DNA of 6,285 bases from Anaerolineales bacterium (lineage in GTDB: Bacteria; Chloroflexota; Anaerolineae; Anaerolineales; UBA6663), in assembly GCA_016789245.1 (NCBI GenBank), contig JAEURM010000122.1, positions 1 to 6,285 of the forward strand. The letters run 5' to 3'. The stretch's first letter is position 1, and the number at the start of each line of letters is the position of its first letter. The notes beneath the pieces are model-generated. The model did not search any database. It saw nothing but the letters and a program-made list of their open reading frames with translations, and was not told the origin of the DNA. The position numbers were made by a program, and so were the translations under genes. This document shows, piece after piece, positions 1-5,896 of this stretch.

Positions 1-17
1 TCGAGCAGGTTTGCCAT
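1..17 (-). CDS. Start of next operon gene, expected Liv ABC ATPase (LivG), partial
   Basis: Only the first five codons and two further bases are inside the window: ATG at 17-15, reading Met-Ala-Asn-Leu-Leu and then Asp or Glu. The start is supported by a strong GGAGG ribosome binding site six bases upstream and by its position two bases after the livM stop codon. In Liv-type operons the gene after livM is normally livG, a cytoplasmic ATP-binding subunit, and many LivG proteins begin with a similar short hydrophobic stretch. The product call is therefore inference from gene order; that a gene starts here is well supported. Confidence 0.6.
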
Positions 18-19
18 GA

Positions 20-1510
20 TTAGCCTCCACGCTCCGAAACACTCGGCACTAAACCTTGCGGGCGGAATTGCATCATGAGCACCAAGATGAGGCCGAACAA
101 CAGAAGCTTGTACTGGCTGGCGTTGAACAGGCTTTCCAAGAAGTTGCGCATGGCTTGATTTTCAATGCCTTGCAAAAGCGTGACTTGGAGTAAACCGCCC
201 ACCACCGTTTGGAGTTTATCCAACAGGAGCAAATCGGCGACTTTGATGATGAGGCCACCCAACAGCACACCGGTGATACTCCCCGTGCCGCCCAAAATCA
301 CCATACACAGCACAATCACAGAAACGCTAAAGTCAAAAGCATCGGGTGAGATGAAGGAAACGTACGAGCCGTAGAACGCGCCCGCGAAGCCGGAGAACAT
401 AGCGCCGAGCATGAAGGCGGCCAGTTTGGTACGGACTAAGTTAATGCCCATGCTGTGCGCGGCCAGTTCATCTTCTCGAATAGCCACCCAAGCGCGACCA
501 ATGCGGCTGTTGCGTAAGCGACTAATAAAGAATACCGAGAGCACCAATAGCGATAAAGCTAGGAAGTACCAAGGGATGTATTGGCCGGTGAGGAATTGTA
601 CGCCGGGGAATTCTGGGCGACCAATGGGGTTGATGCCTTGGGTGCCGTTGGTGAGGTTCACTGGGTCTGGGCAACCTACGAGGCACAGCGCCAAATTCGG
701 GTTACCCGTGAGCGCGGCAACAACCTCAGAAATTGGTTCGTAGATTTTTACGGCTTCGAGGTTCTTGAACACAATCGGCACAATTTCACCGAAGCCGAGG
801 GTAACAATAGCTAAATAGTCTCCGCGTAGAGGGATGACGGGCAGGCCAAGGATAAAGCCGAAGAAAGCGGCGGCGGCGGCGGCCACCCAAATCACAATCC
901 AGAAGGAAACTTTCAAATCAAAGTGCGGCGAATTAAGCAGGGCGATGGTGTAACCGCCAATGGCGAAGAAGGCCACGTAGCCCAAATCCAACATGCCGGC
1001 GTAACCGGCCACAATGTTGAGGCCGAGGGCTTGCAGGGCGAAAATCATGGAGACGATGACGGCGTTGGCCCAGAAGAGTTGCACCGCTTGCTCAAAGAAG
1101 GGGAAGATGATGGCGAACAGCAATACCATGCCTAACATGCCGTAACGGCGCACCAGCGGATTCTCTTGTTGGCGGATGAAGTTGACGATGACGGCCACGA
1201 TGACGCCCAAGAGAATGGCGCCGAGATAGGTGAGGATGTTTTGCGCACCGGGTGGAATATCTTCTTGCCGGGGCAAACTGGCGATGACGGTGTTATGGAA
1301 GATGGTGATGACCACAATGATGATGGACAAAATTGCGCCGTTGATGGCCGCGCGGCGCAAACCATCACGCGTGGCGGGGGCGTTGACGCCCGCCATGGCA
1401 CCAGCCATGCACACCAGCACCATCACTGACCAGCCACCCGCAATCAGGGCAATAAAGCCCATCAGGCTGATGGCGATGATTTCAGCGTTGGAGAGAAACT
1501 TTTGCTTCAT
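20..1510 (-). CDS. livM: Branched-chain/hydrophobic amino acid ABC transporter permease LivM
   Basis: Membrane-spanning subunit that pairs with LivH to form the channel of a HAAT-family importer in the cytoplasmic membrane. The protein is 496 aa and very hydrophobic. LivM hallmarks are visible: LGLNIVAGYAGMLDLG (162-177) followed by FFAIGGYT (181-188), RGDYLAIVTLGFGEI (229-243), the cytoplasmic ATPase-coupling loop SRIGRAWVAIREDE with MGIN (335-357), and a C-terminal FRPQGL (482-487). The frame is open back to 1591, but the start at 1510 (MKQKF) is preferred: it follows a GGGAGA ribosome binding site and overlaps the livH stop as TAATG, whereas the upstream extension lies within livH and is polar. 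Residues 1-120 form an extension with about three extra hydrophobic segments before the core, making it longer than E. coli LivM (about 425 aa). An extracytoplasmic loop (about 250-310) carries two Cys (276, 280). Transport specificity cannot be read from the permease. Confidence 0.95.
   Translation of the reverse strand: MKQKFLSNAEIIAISLMGFIALIAGGWSVMVLVCMAGAMAGVNAPATRDGLRRAAINGAILSIIIVVITIFHNTVIASLPRQEDIPPGAQNILTYLGAILLGVIVAVIVNFIRQQENPLVRRYGMLGMVLLFAIIFPFFEQAVQLFWANAVIVSMIFALQALGLNIVAGYAGMLDLGYVAFFAIGGYTIALLNSPHFDLKVSFWIVIWVAAAAAAFFGFILGLPVIPLRGDYLAIVTLGFGEIVPIVFKNLEAVKIYEPISEVVAALTGNPNLALCLVGCPDPVNLTNGTQGINPIGRPEFPGVQFLTGQYIPWYFLALSLLVLSVFFISRLRNSRIGRAWVAIREDELAAHSMGINLVRTKLAAFMLGAMFSGFAGAFYGSYVSFISPDAFDFSVSVIVLCMVILGGTGSITGVLLGGLIIKVADLLLLDKLQTVVGGLLQVTLLQGIENQAMRNFLESLFNASQYKLLLFGLILVLMMQFRPQGLVPSVSERGG
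24..28 (-). promoter_or_regulatory. Ribosome binding site for the gene starting at 17, inside the livM 3' end
   Basis: On the minus strand the sequence reads GGAGG, then six bases, then ATG. The GGAGG lies inside the last two Gly codons of livM (C-terminus Glu-Arg-Gly-Gly), so the end of livM serves both as coding sequence and as the translation signal of the next gene. This points to translational coupling within the operon. Confidence 0.75.
867..883. repeat. Short GCG/CGG trinucleotide run coding an alanine tract in LivM
   Basis: Seventeen bases of perfect period-3 sequence (GCG repeated). On the minus strand it codes most of six consecutive Ala residues (LivM 210-215), five of them as GCC, inside a membrane segment. 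Such a run could change length by slippage in steps of whole codons, which a hydrophobic helix might tolerate. Confidence 0.7.
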
Positions 1511-2625
1511 TAGGCCTTGTCTCCCGATTCGGATCCCAGTAAGCCGGTGGGGCGGAAGAGCATCACCAGCACCAACACAAGGAAGACCCACGCGTTCGTC
1601 CAGCGAACGGCGAGGTATTGGTCACTAAAGGCGGCCAAGATGCCGATGAGGACGCCACCCAGCGCCGCGCCGCGGATGTTACCGATGCCGCCGAGGACTG
1701 CGGCCGTAAACGAACGTAAACCGGCCGTAAAGCCCATGGTGAACACCACCGTGCCGTTATACAAGCCAAACATCATGCCCGCCGCACCGGCCAACGCGCC
1801 GCCGATGAGGAAGGTGAGCGTGATGATTTGATCCACATTGATGCCCATGATGGCGGCCGCATCCCGATTTTGCGCGGTGGCGCGCATGGCCTTGCCCAGC
1901 TTGGTGTTTTGCACAAACCAATTCAGGCTAAACATCAGCACAAAGGCCGTTACCATCACCAGCACATCGGCTTGAGTGAGGCGGATGGGAAAATCCGGGC
2001 CAAGCAAATTATTATTGCTCAACACGGTGGGGAAGCTTTTGGGAGCGGCGTTATTGGAGCCGAGCACACGTAACCAAGCGAACTCCGGGCCGACTTGCGC
2101 CAGTTTGCCAAACGCGCCCAATTGCAAACCGATGTTGCCCACGATGAAGGACATGCCAATGGCGCTGATAAGGGAAGCCAGCTTGGGGGAGTTGCGTAGG
2201 CGTTTGTAGGCCATCCGCTCAATACCAGCGTTGAGGAGGCCACACAGCACCATGGCCGGTATAAAACCCAACAAGGCCGCCCAGAGTGGAGCGCTTGCAC
2301 CACCCGCCGCGCTGGTGATGATAAAGGGCGAGATGGCCAACAGAGCCGTAAACGCGCCAATCATAAACACATCGCCATGGGCAAAATTTACAAGTTCAAT
2401 AATGCCGTACACCAAGGTGTAGCCCAAAGCAATGATGACGATGATGGCACCGTTGGACAGGCCAATGATGAGTTGTTGAAAAATGGTCAGGGGGTTAGCG
2501 GCGACGTTCTCGCTAATTTTTACAACGTCCAATCCCGCCGGTTGGCCGATTAACAATGCCAAGTAAATGGCGGCCACAATCCACAGGGAACGAAGTAAAC
2601 GTTTGTTATCTTTGATATTCGTCAT
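1510..2625 (-). CDS. livH: Branched-chain/hydrophobic amino acid ABC transporter permease LivH
   Basis: Second membrane subunit of the HAAT importer, 371 aa, a little longer than typical LivH proteins (about 300 aa). Characteristic blocks are present: GLSNGAIIVIIALGYTLVYG (55-74), then NFAHGDVFMIGAF (80-92), YKRLRNSPKLASLISAIGMS (140-159), the ATPase-facing loop TKLGKAMRATAQNRDAAAIM (241-260) with GINVD, and a C-terminal FRPTGLLG (357-364). An N-terminal hydrophobic segment (about 14-26) precedes a roughly 20-residue polar stretch and then the core. The start at 2625 has only a weak ribosome binding site (GGTAA, six bases before ATG) compared with its neighbours, consistent with the permease being made in smaller amounts than the binding protein. 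It follows the binding-protein gene after a 148-nt gap containing a strong hairpin and overlaps livM by one base. Confidence 0.95.
   Translation of the reverse strand: MTNIKDNKRLLRSLWIVAAIYLALLIGQPAGLDVVKISENVAANPLTIFQQLIIGLSNGAIIVIIALGYTLVYGIIELVNFAHGDVFMIGAFTALLAISPFIITSAAGGASAPLWAALLGFIPAMVLCGLLNAGIERMAYKRLRNSPKLASLISAIGMSFIVGNIGLQLGAFGKLAQVGPEFAWLRVLGSNNAAPKSFPTVLSNNNLLGPDFPIRLTQADVLVMVTAFVLMFSLNWFVQNTKLGKAMRATAQNRDAAAIMGINVDQIITLTFLIGGALAGAAGMMFGLYNGTVVFTMGFTAGLRSFTAAVLGGIGNIRGAALGGVLIGILAAFSDQYLAVRWTNAWVFLVLVLVMLFRPTGLLGSESGDKA
1520..1525 (-). promoter_or_regulatory. Ribosome binding site for livM, inside the livH 3' end
   Basis: The minus strand reads GGGAGA, nine bases, then ATG at 1510. 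It decides the livM start in favour of 1510 over the in-frame upstream codon at 1591. The livH TAA and livM ATG share one base (TAATG), a classic arrangement for termination-reinitiation. Confidence 0.65.
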
Positions 2626-2689
2626 ACGTTGTTACCACGCGGGCGGGAGATATGAGACAAACAACAGTGGGGGCTGGCCCCGATAACGA

Positions 2690-2724
2690 GAGAGGGAGCA
2701 AAGTGCCTCACTTCACTCCCTCTC
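2690..2724 (-). promoter_or_regulatory. Strong intercistronic RNA hairpin between binding-protein gene and livH
   Basis: In the minus-strand transcript GAGAGGGAG pairs with CUCCCUCUC (9 bp), then UG faces UG as a tandem U-G/G-U wobble pair, then AAGUG pairs with CACUU (5 bp), closing a three-base AGG loop. This is a continuous 16-bp stem. On the plus strand the wobble positions become CA opposite CA and would not pair, so the structure is specific to the operon mRNA. No U-run follows, so it is not a standard intrinsic terminator. By analogy with other importer operons it may stabilise the upstream binding-protein message, mark a processing site, or partly attenuate transcription into livH. 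A minor GGGG/CCCC hairpin (2670-2681) lies just downstream; nothing else of note is in the 2626-2773 gap. Confidence 0.75.
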
Positions 2725-2773
2725 ATGACATACAACTAATTAGTGGCGATAGGCCAGCACAGGTAACTCAAGC

Positions 2774-3985
2774 TTACGGAAGCATTTCCGCCGGAGCTTC
2801 GACCCATGCGCCGCTTTGCACCACATTGCCAAGCATGGAGTACAGCGTGGTGTCGCCGTTCGCATCGAACGACCACTTGCCCAGCACACCATCGAAATCT
2901 TTGGTGGTGAACATGGCGTTGAGGATGGCGGCCTTGTCCTTCGAGCAGACCGTGCTGATGGCCTTGATGACAACGCTACCGGCCTCGTAGCCGTAAATGG
3001 CGTAGGCTTCCGGCTCGCTGTTGTACTTGGCTTTGTAATCCGTGAAGAACTTCTGGCCCTTCTCCGGAAGCAGAGCGCGCGGGGAACCAGCGATGGTGCC
3101 GTACACGCCTTCGGCGATGTCCGCGCCAGCGGCCTCAATGAAGGCGCTTTCGAGGATACCGTCGGGGCCCATGAACTTGGCTTCGATGCCCGCGGCGCGA
3201 ATGTCCTTGAGCAATTGGCCGGCGTTGTTCTGGGTGATACCACCGTAGAAGATCAGGTCAGGATTGGCATCCTTGATCTTGGTGGCGAGGGCCTTGTAGT
3301 CAGCGGCTTTGCCGTCAATACCATCGCGGCCTACGGAGGTTAGGCCGTTAGCGGCGAGGTTGGCTTCAAATTGATCCGCCACGCCCTTGCCATAGATTTC
3401 CGTGTCATCGAGGATGTACACGTTCTTGGCGCCGAGCTTGGCCGCCCATTTGGCCGCAAACGCGCCTTGGAAGGCATCGCGGGCCACCACACGCATGTAG
3501 GTGCGCGCGCCGGACGGGTAGTATTGCGCCGTTTCAGCACCCGCCGTCAGGTCGTCGGCGGTGTTGGCGGGGCTAATCATGCCGATGCCGGCTTGATTCA
3601 AAATCGGAATAGATACGCGGGCCGCACCGGAGTTGAAGGTGCCGATGTAGGCCACGGTGTTCGGATCCGCCACAGCTTTGTTGGCGTTTTCTTGCTCTTT
3701 GGCGGCGTCCCAACGGCCAGCGGCGGCGGTGGCGTCGTCGAGCGATTCGTATTCAATCTTGATCTTGCCATCGCATACCAAACCACCATTGGTTTGTTGC
3801 TCAAGGGCGAGTTGGATGGCGTTAACGACGGTGGTGGTTTGACCAGCGCTGGAGCCGGTGAGCGGCAAGCTGGAGTACACTTTCACGGTCTCAACGGTGG
3901 CCTCCGGGGTGGCCGCCGGGGTGCACGCCGCCAACACGAGGCTGGCAATCAGCGTGCCCGAAAAAATAATCTGCAAGCGTTTCAT
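2774..3985 (-). CDS. livK: Branched-chain/hydrophobic amino acid ABC transporter substrate-binding lipoprotein (LivK/LivJ type)
   Basis: Extracytoplasmic solute receptor that delivers ligand to LivHM; 403 aa, normal for the type-1 periplasmic-binding (PBP1, Leu/Ile/Val-binding) family. Residues 1-20 are a lipoprotein signal peptide (MKR, hydrophobic core, LVLAAC lipobox), with lipid attachment expected on Cys21. A Thr/Pro/Ala/Glu linker (22-32) follows. Family blocks: VKVYSSLPLTGSSAGQ (34-49), AYIGTFNSGAARVSIPILNQ (112-131) with the adjacent ISPANT (137-142), YMRVVARDAFQGAFAAKW (163-180), DLIFYGGI (243-250) and AYAIYGYEAGSVVIKAI (327-343). The start is fixed by the signal peptide and a good AGGAG ribosome binding site eight bases upstream. 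It is the first gene of the operon, divergent from the GGT-like gene. Ligand is uncertain: HAAT receptors also bind amides, urea and aromatic or other small molecules. Confidence 0.93.
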   Translation of the reverse strand: MKRLQIIFSGTLIASLVLAACTPAATPEATVETVKVYSSLPLTGSSAGQTTTVVNAIQLALEQQTNGGLVCDGKIKIEYESLDDATAAAGRWDAAKEQENANKAVADPNTVAYIGTFNSGAARVSIPILNQAGIGMISPANTADDLTAGAETAQYYPSGARTYMRVVARDAFQGAFAAKWAAKLGAKNVYILDDTEIYGKGVADQFEANLAANGLTSVGRDGIDGKAADYKALATKIKDANPDLIFYGGITQNNAGQLLKDIRAAGIEAKFMGPDGILESAFIEAAGADIAEGVYGTIAGSPRALLPEKGQKFFTDYKAKYNSEPEAYAIYGYEAGSVVIKAISTVCSKDKAAILNAMFTTKDFDGVLGKWSFDANGDTTLYSMLGNVVQSGAWVEAPAEMLP

Positions 3986-3993
3986 CTCTTGTT

Positions 3994-3998
3994 CTCCT
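3994..3998 (-). promoter_or_regulatory. Ribosome binding site of the substrate-binding protein gene
   Basis: The minus strand reads AGAGGAG, whose AGGAG core is eight bases before the ATG at 3985. It is much stronger than the site in front of livH, which fits the need for excess binding protein. Confidence 0.8.
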
Positions 3999-4038
3999 CT
4001 GAAGAAGTGATAAGCGTGAACAAATGAAAGACAGAGTA

Positions 4039-4049
4039 AAGGTTAGCCG
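4039..4049 (-). repeat. Copy 1 of the shared 11-bp element CGGCTAACCTT (binding-protein side)
   Basis: Read towards the binding-protein gene, CGGCTAACCTT lies 54-64 bases before its ATG. It is a perfect inverted copy of 4172-4182; extending to 13 bases gives one mismatch. Both copies point towards their own gene, as expected for a shared regulator site or promoter element in a divergent control region. Confidence 0.7.
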
Positions 4050-4098
4050 TGAGTGCAACCACCTCCAATCGGTTTGTGAACGTCAAATGAGTTGGTAG

Positions 4099-4127
4099 AT
4101 TATCCTCACGAACGCCCAAACCCGCAA
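4099..4127 (-). promoter_or_regulatory. Candidate promoter of the liv operon
   Basis: On the minus strand TTGCGG (4127-4122), a 17-base spacer and GATAAT (4104-4099) form a sigma-70-like arrangement: -10 five of six, -35 three of six. Transcription would begin near 4092, leaving a leader of about 107 bases that contains copy 1 of the shared 11-bp element, placing a possible regulator site downstream of the start. This is pattern matching only, and other start points in the gap are possible. Confidence 0.35.
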
Positions 4128-4157
4128 GAGGCAAAGATTACAGAAAATAACTTAGGA

Positions 4158-4186
4158 TTGACCGAACCTACCGGCTAACCTTAAAC
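4158..4186 (+). promoter_or_regulatory. Candidate promoter of the GGT-like gene
   Basis: TTGACC (4158-4163, five of six to the -35 consensus), a 17-base spacer and TTAAAC (4181-4186, a poor -10, three of six). If used, transcription would start at about 4193-4194, at the ATG itself. The spacer contains most of copy 2 of the shared 11-bp element, which would let a bound protein block this promoter. The weak -10 keeps confidence low. Confidence 0.35.
4172..4182 (+). repeat. Copy 2 of the shared 11-bp element CGGCTAACCTT (GGT side)
   Basis: Perfect inverted partner of 4039-4049, here 12-22 bases before the GGT-like ATG and in the same orientation relative to its gene. It overlaps the candidate core promoter. 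Downstream bases are also similar in both copies (the element is followed by TAAACTC-like or TACTC sequence), so it could instead be part of a common promoter sequence. Confidence 0.7.
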
Positions 4187-4193
4187 TCCCTAT

Positions 4194-5849
4194 ATGTTTT
4201 CCATTGAACACAACTTCACCTCTTATCGCTCCCCCATTGTGACCCGACGCGGCCTAGTGGCCTCTAGCCAGCCGTTGGCCTCCCATGCCGGCCTTTCTAT
4301 ATTGATGAAGGGCGGCAATGCCGCCGATGCCGCCGTGGCCATGGCCGCCGCGCTGAACGTGACCGAGCCGACTTCCACCGGCATTGGCGGCGATATGTTT
4401 GCGTTGTATTACGCCGCCCAAACCCAAACCGTCTCCGCCCTCAACGGCTCTGGCCGCGCGCCCGCCGCGCTGAATATTGAACTCATTCAAAGGCAAAACC
4501 TAATCACCCATAACCAATTACCGGCCTACCACGCCCATACAGTCACCGTACCCGGCGCGTGCGCGGGCTGGTGTGATTTAGTTACGCGGCACGGCTCACT
4601 GCCGTTGAAAGAAATTTTGCAACCAGCCATTGAATTAGCCGAGCACGGCTTCCCAGTGGCCCCGCTCACCGCGCATTTTTGGGCACGGGGTGCTGAGCGG
4701 CAATTGAAAACAGCACGCGGCGGGCAAGCACTGTTAATCAATGGGCACGCTCCTCGCGCCGGAGAAATTTTCCGCAATCCGGGCCTAGCCCGCACATTTC
4801 GCGCCGTGGCCGAAGGTGGCCCAGAAGCGTTTTACAACGGGGAAATTGCGCGTGCCATCGTCAACGTCCTTCAGCAATCGGGCGGCGTGATGGAATTGGA
4901 AGACTTGGCCGCGCACACCTCCACTTGGGAAGAACCTATCAGCGTGAGTTACCGTGGCCACCGCGTGTGGGAGTGCCCGCCCAACGGCCAAGGCCTCACC
5001 GCTTTGCTGGCGCTGAATATTTTGGAGGGTTTTGATTTAGCCGCTCTGCCGCCGTTAAGCGTTGACCGTTGGCACTTATTGATTGAAGCCTTGCGGCTGG
5101 CTTTTGCGGATGCGCGTTGGTACATCAGTGACCCACAATTTTTCGAGATTCCGTTACAAGGTTTGCTCTCCACCGATTACGCCACCCAGCGCCGCGCGTT
5201 GATTGATATGAAGCGCGCGGGCAACCCTGAGCACGGCTCACCCGTTAACGCCTCTGGCACGGTGTATTGTTGCGTGGTGGATGGTGCAGGCAATGCGTGT
5301 TCCTTCATCAATAGCAATTACATGGGTTTTGGCACTGGCTTAGTGCCAGAAGGTGCGGCTGGGCCGTGGGGCTTTACGCTCCAAAATCGCGGCCACAATT
5401 TTTCGCTCGATGCTTCGCACCCCAACGCCCTCGCGCCGCGCAAACGGCCCTATCACACCATCATCCCCGGCCTGATGACGAATGCGGATGGCACCCTGTT
5501 TGGCCCCTTTGGCGTGATGGGTGGCTTTATGCAACCGCAAGGCCACGCCCACGTGGTAAGCGCCATGTTGGATGATGGCCTGCACCCACAAGCCGCCCTA
5601 GACCGTTTGCGCTTTTGCATTGATGCCGAAGAAACGCATCGTGATGCGCCTGCGCCTGTCCTTTTAGAAGCCGGTTTGCCCCGTGAGTTAGTGGAAGGCT
5701 TGGCGGCGCGTGGCCATAATCTTCAAGCGGAAATAAATGGTTTTGCACGGGCCACCTTTGGGCGCGGGCAAATCATCCGCCGCATGCCGGATGGCGTGCT
5801 GTGGGGCGGCAGTGACCCGCGTGCGGATGGTTGTGCGTTAGGTTTCTAG
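4194..5849 (+). CDS. ggt: Gamma-glutamyltransferase-family Ntn-hydrolase (GGT-like, YwrD-type), substrate uncertain
   Basis: Members of this family are made as a proenzyme that cuts itself before a Thr; the new N-terminal Thr then attacks an amide bond, classically the gamma-glutamyl bond of glutathione. The protein is 551 aa. Seen: GLVASSQPLASHAGL (20-34), KGGNAADAAVA (39-49), TEPTSTGIGGDMF (57-69), NGSGRAPAA (84-92), PPNGQGLT (262-269), the cleavage region SGTVYCCVVDGAGNACSF (354-371) with Thr356 as predicted nucleophile, LQNRGHNFSLD (396-406), KRPYHTIIPG (417-426) and GVMGGFMQPQGH (440-451) with the Gly443-Gly444 oxyanion pair. Small subunit would be about 196 aa. There is no signal peptide, so it is probably cytoplasmic. 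Residues that hold glutamate in E. coli GGT are replaced and the lid loop is missing, so it may be another amidase. No Shine-Dalgarno sequence precedes the ATG. Confidence 0.9.
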   Translation: MFSIEHNFTSYRSPIVTRRGLVASSQPLASHAGLSILMKGGNAADAAVAMAAALNVTEPTSTGIGGDMFALYYAAQTQTVSALNGSGRAPAALNIELIQRQNLITHNQLPAYHAHTVTVPGACAGWCDLVTRHGSLPLKEILQPAIELAEHGFPVAPLTAHFWARGAERQLKTARGGQALLINGHAPRAGEIFRNPGLARTFRAVAEGGPEAFYNGEIARAIVNVLQQSGGVMELEDLAAHTSTWEEPISVSYRGHRVWECPPNGQGLTALLALNILEGFDLAALPPLSVDRWHLLIEALRLAFADARWYISDPQFFEIPLQGLLSTDYATQRRALIDMKRAGNPEHGSPVNASGTVYCCVVDGAGNACSFINSNYMGFGTGLVPEGAAGPWGFTLQNRGHNFSLDASHPNALAPRKRPYHTIIPGLMTNADGTLFGPFGVMGGFMQPQGHAHVVSAMLDDGLHPQAALDRLRFCIDAEETHRDAPAPVLLEAGLPRELVEGLAARGHNLQAEINGFARATFGRGQIIRRMPDGVLWGGSDPRADGCALGF

Positions 5850-5884
5850 CCGATTGCTAATGGCGGCTGGCCGATAGCCAGTAG

Positions 5885-5890
5885 TAAAAT
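5885..5890 (+). promoter_or_regulatory. -10-like box immediately upstream of the edge gene
   Basis: TAAAAT (five of six to TATAAT) ends seven bases before the ATG at 5897, and no Shine-Dalgarno sequence precedes that ATG. A promoter here would start transcription at or next to the start codon. No convincing -35 is seen 16-18 bases upstream. The rest of the 5850-5896 gap holds only a weak 5-bp hairpin (CTGGC/GCCAG, 5867-5881) without a U-run. Confidence 0.3.
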
Positions 5891-5896
5891 CTGACC

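Noticed and set aside
1166..1429. Asp/His-rich plus-strand frame that looks like a metal-binding peptide
   Set aside because: It is the antisense reading of Ile/Val-rich codons of LivM membrane segments (ATC/GTC read as GAT/GAC), a known artefact opposite membrane proteins.
1511..1591. Upstream in-frame extension of livM to a start at 1591
   Set aside because: The extra 27 residues are encoded wholly within livH, read as polar non-family sequence, and lack a ribosome binding site; the start at 1510 has GGGAGA and the TAATG overlap.
2669..2681. GC-rich hairpin GGGG/CCCC downstream of the main hairpin
   Set aside because: Only four pairs with a four-base loop and no U-tract; not enough to annotate separately.
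2736..2743. Palindrome CTAATTAG in the gap after the binding-protein gene
   Set aside because: Eight-base AT-rich palindromes are expected by chance and it is not near a plausible promoter.
3371..4027. Long plus-strand open frame (218 codons) opposite the binding-protein gene
   Set aside because: It is the antisense shadow of a clear lipoprotein gene; composition is odd and Gly/Val/Arg-rich, with no recognisable motif. The same holds for 2816-3343 and the plus-strand frames across livH and livM.
5847..5882. Possible terminator after the GGT-like gene
   Set aside because: Only 5-bp stems (AGCCG/CGGCT and CTGGC/GCCAG) that compete with each other, with no U-run; too weak to call.
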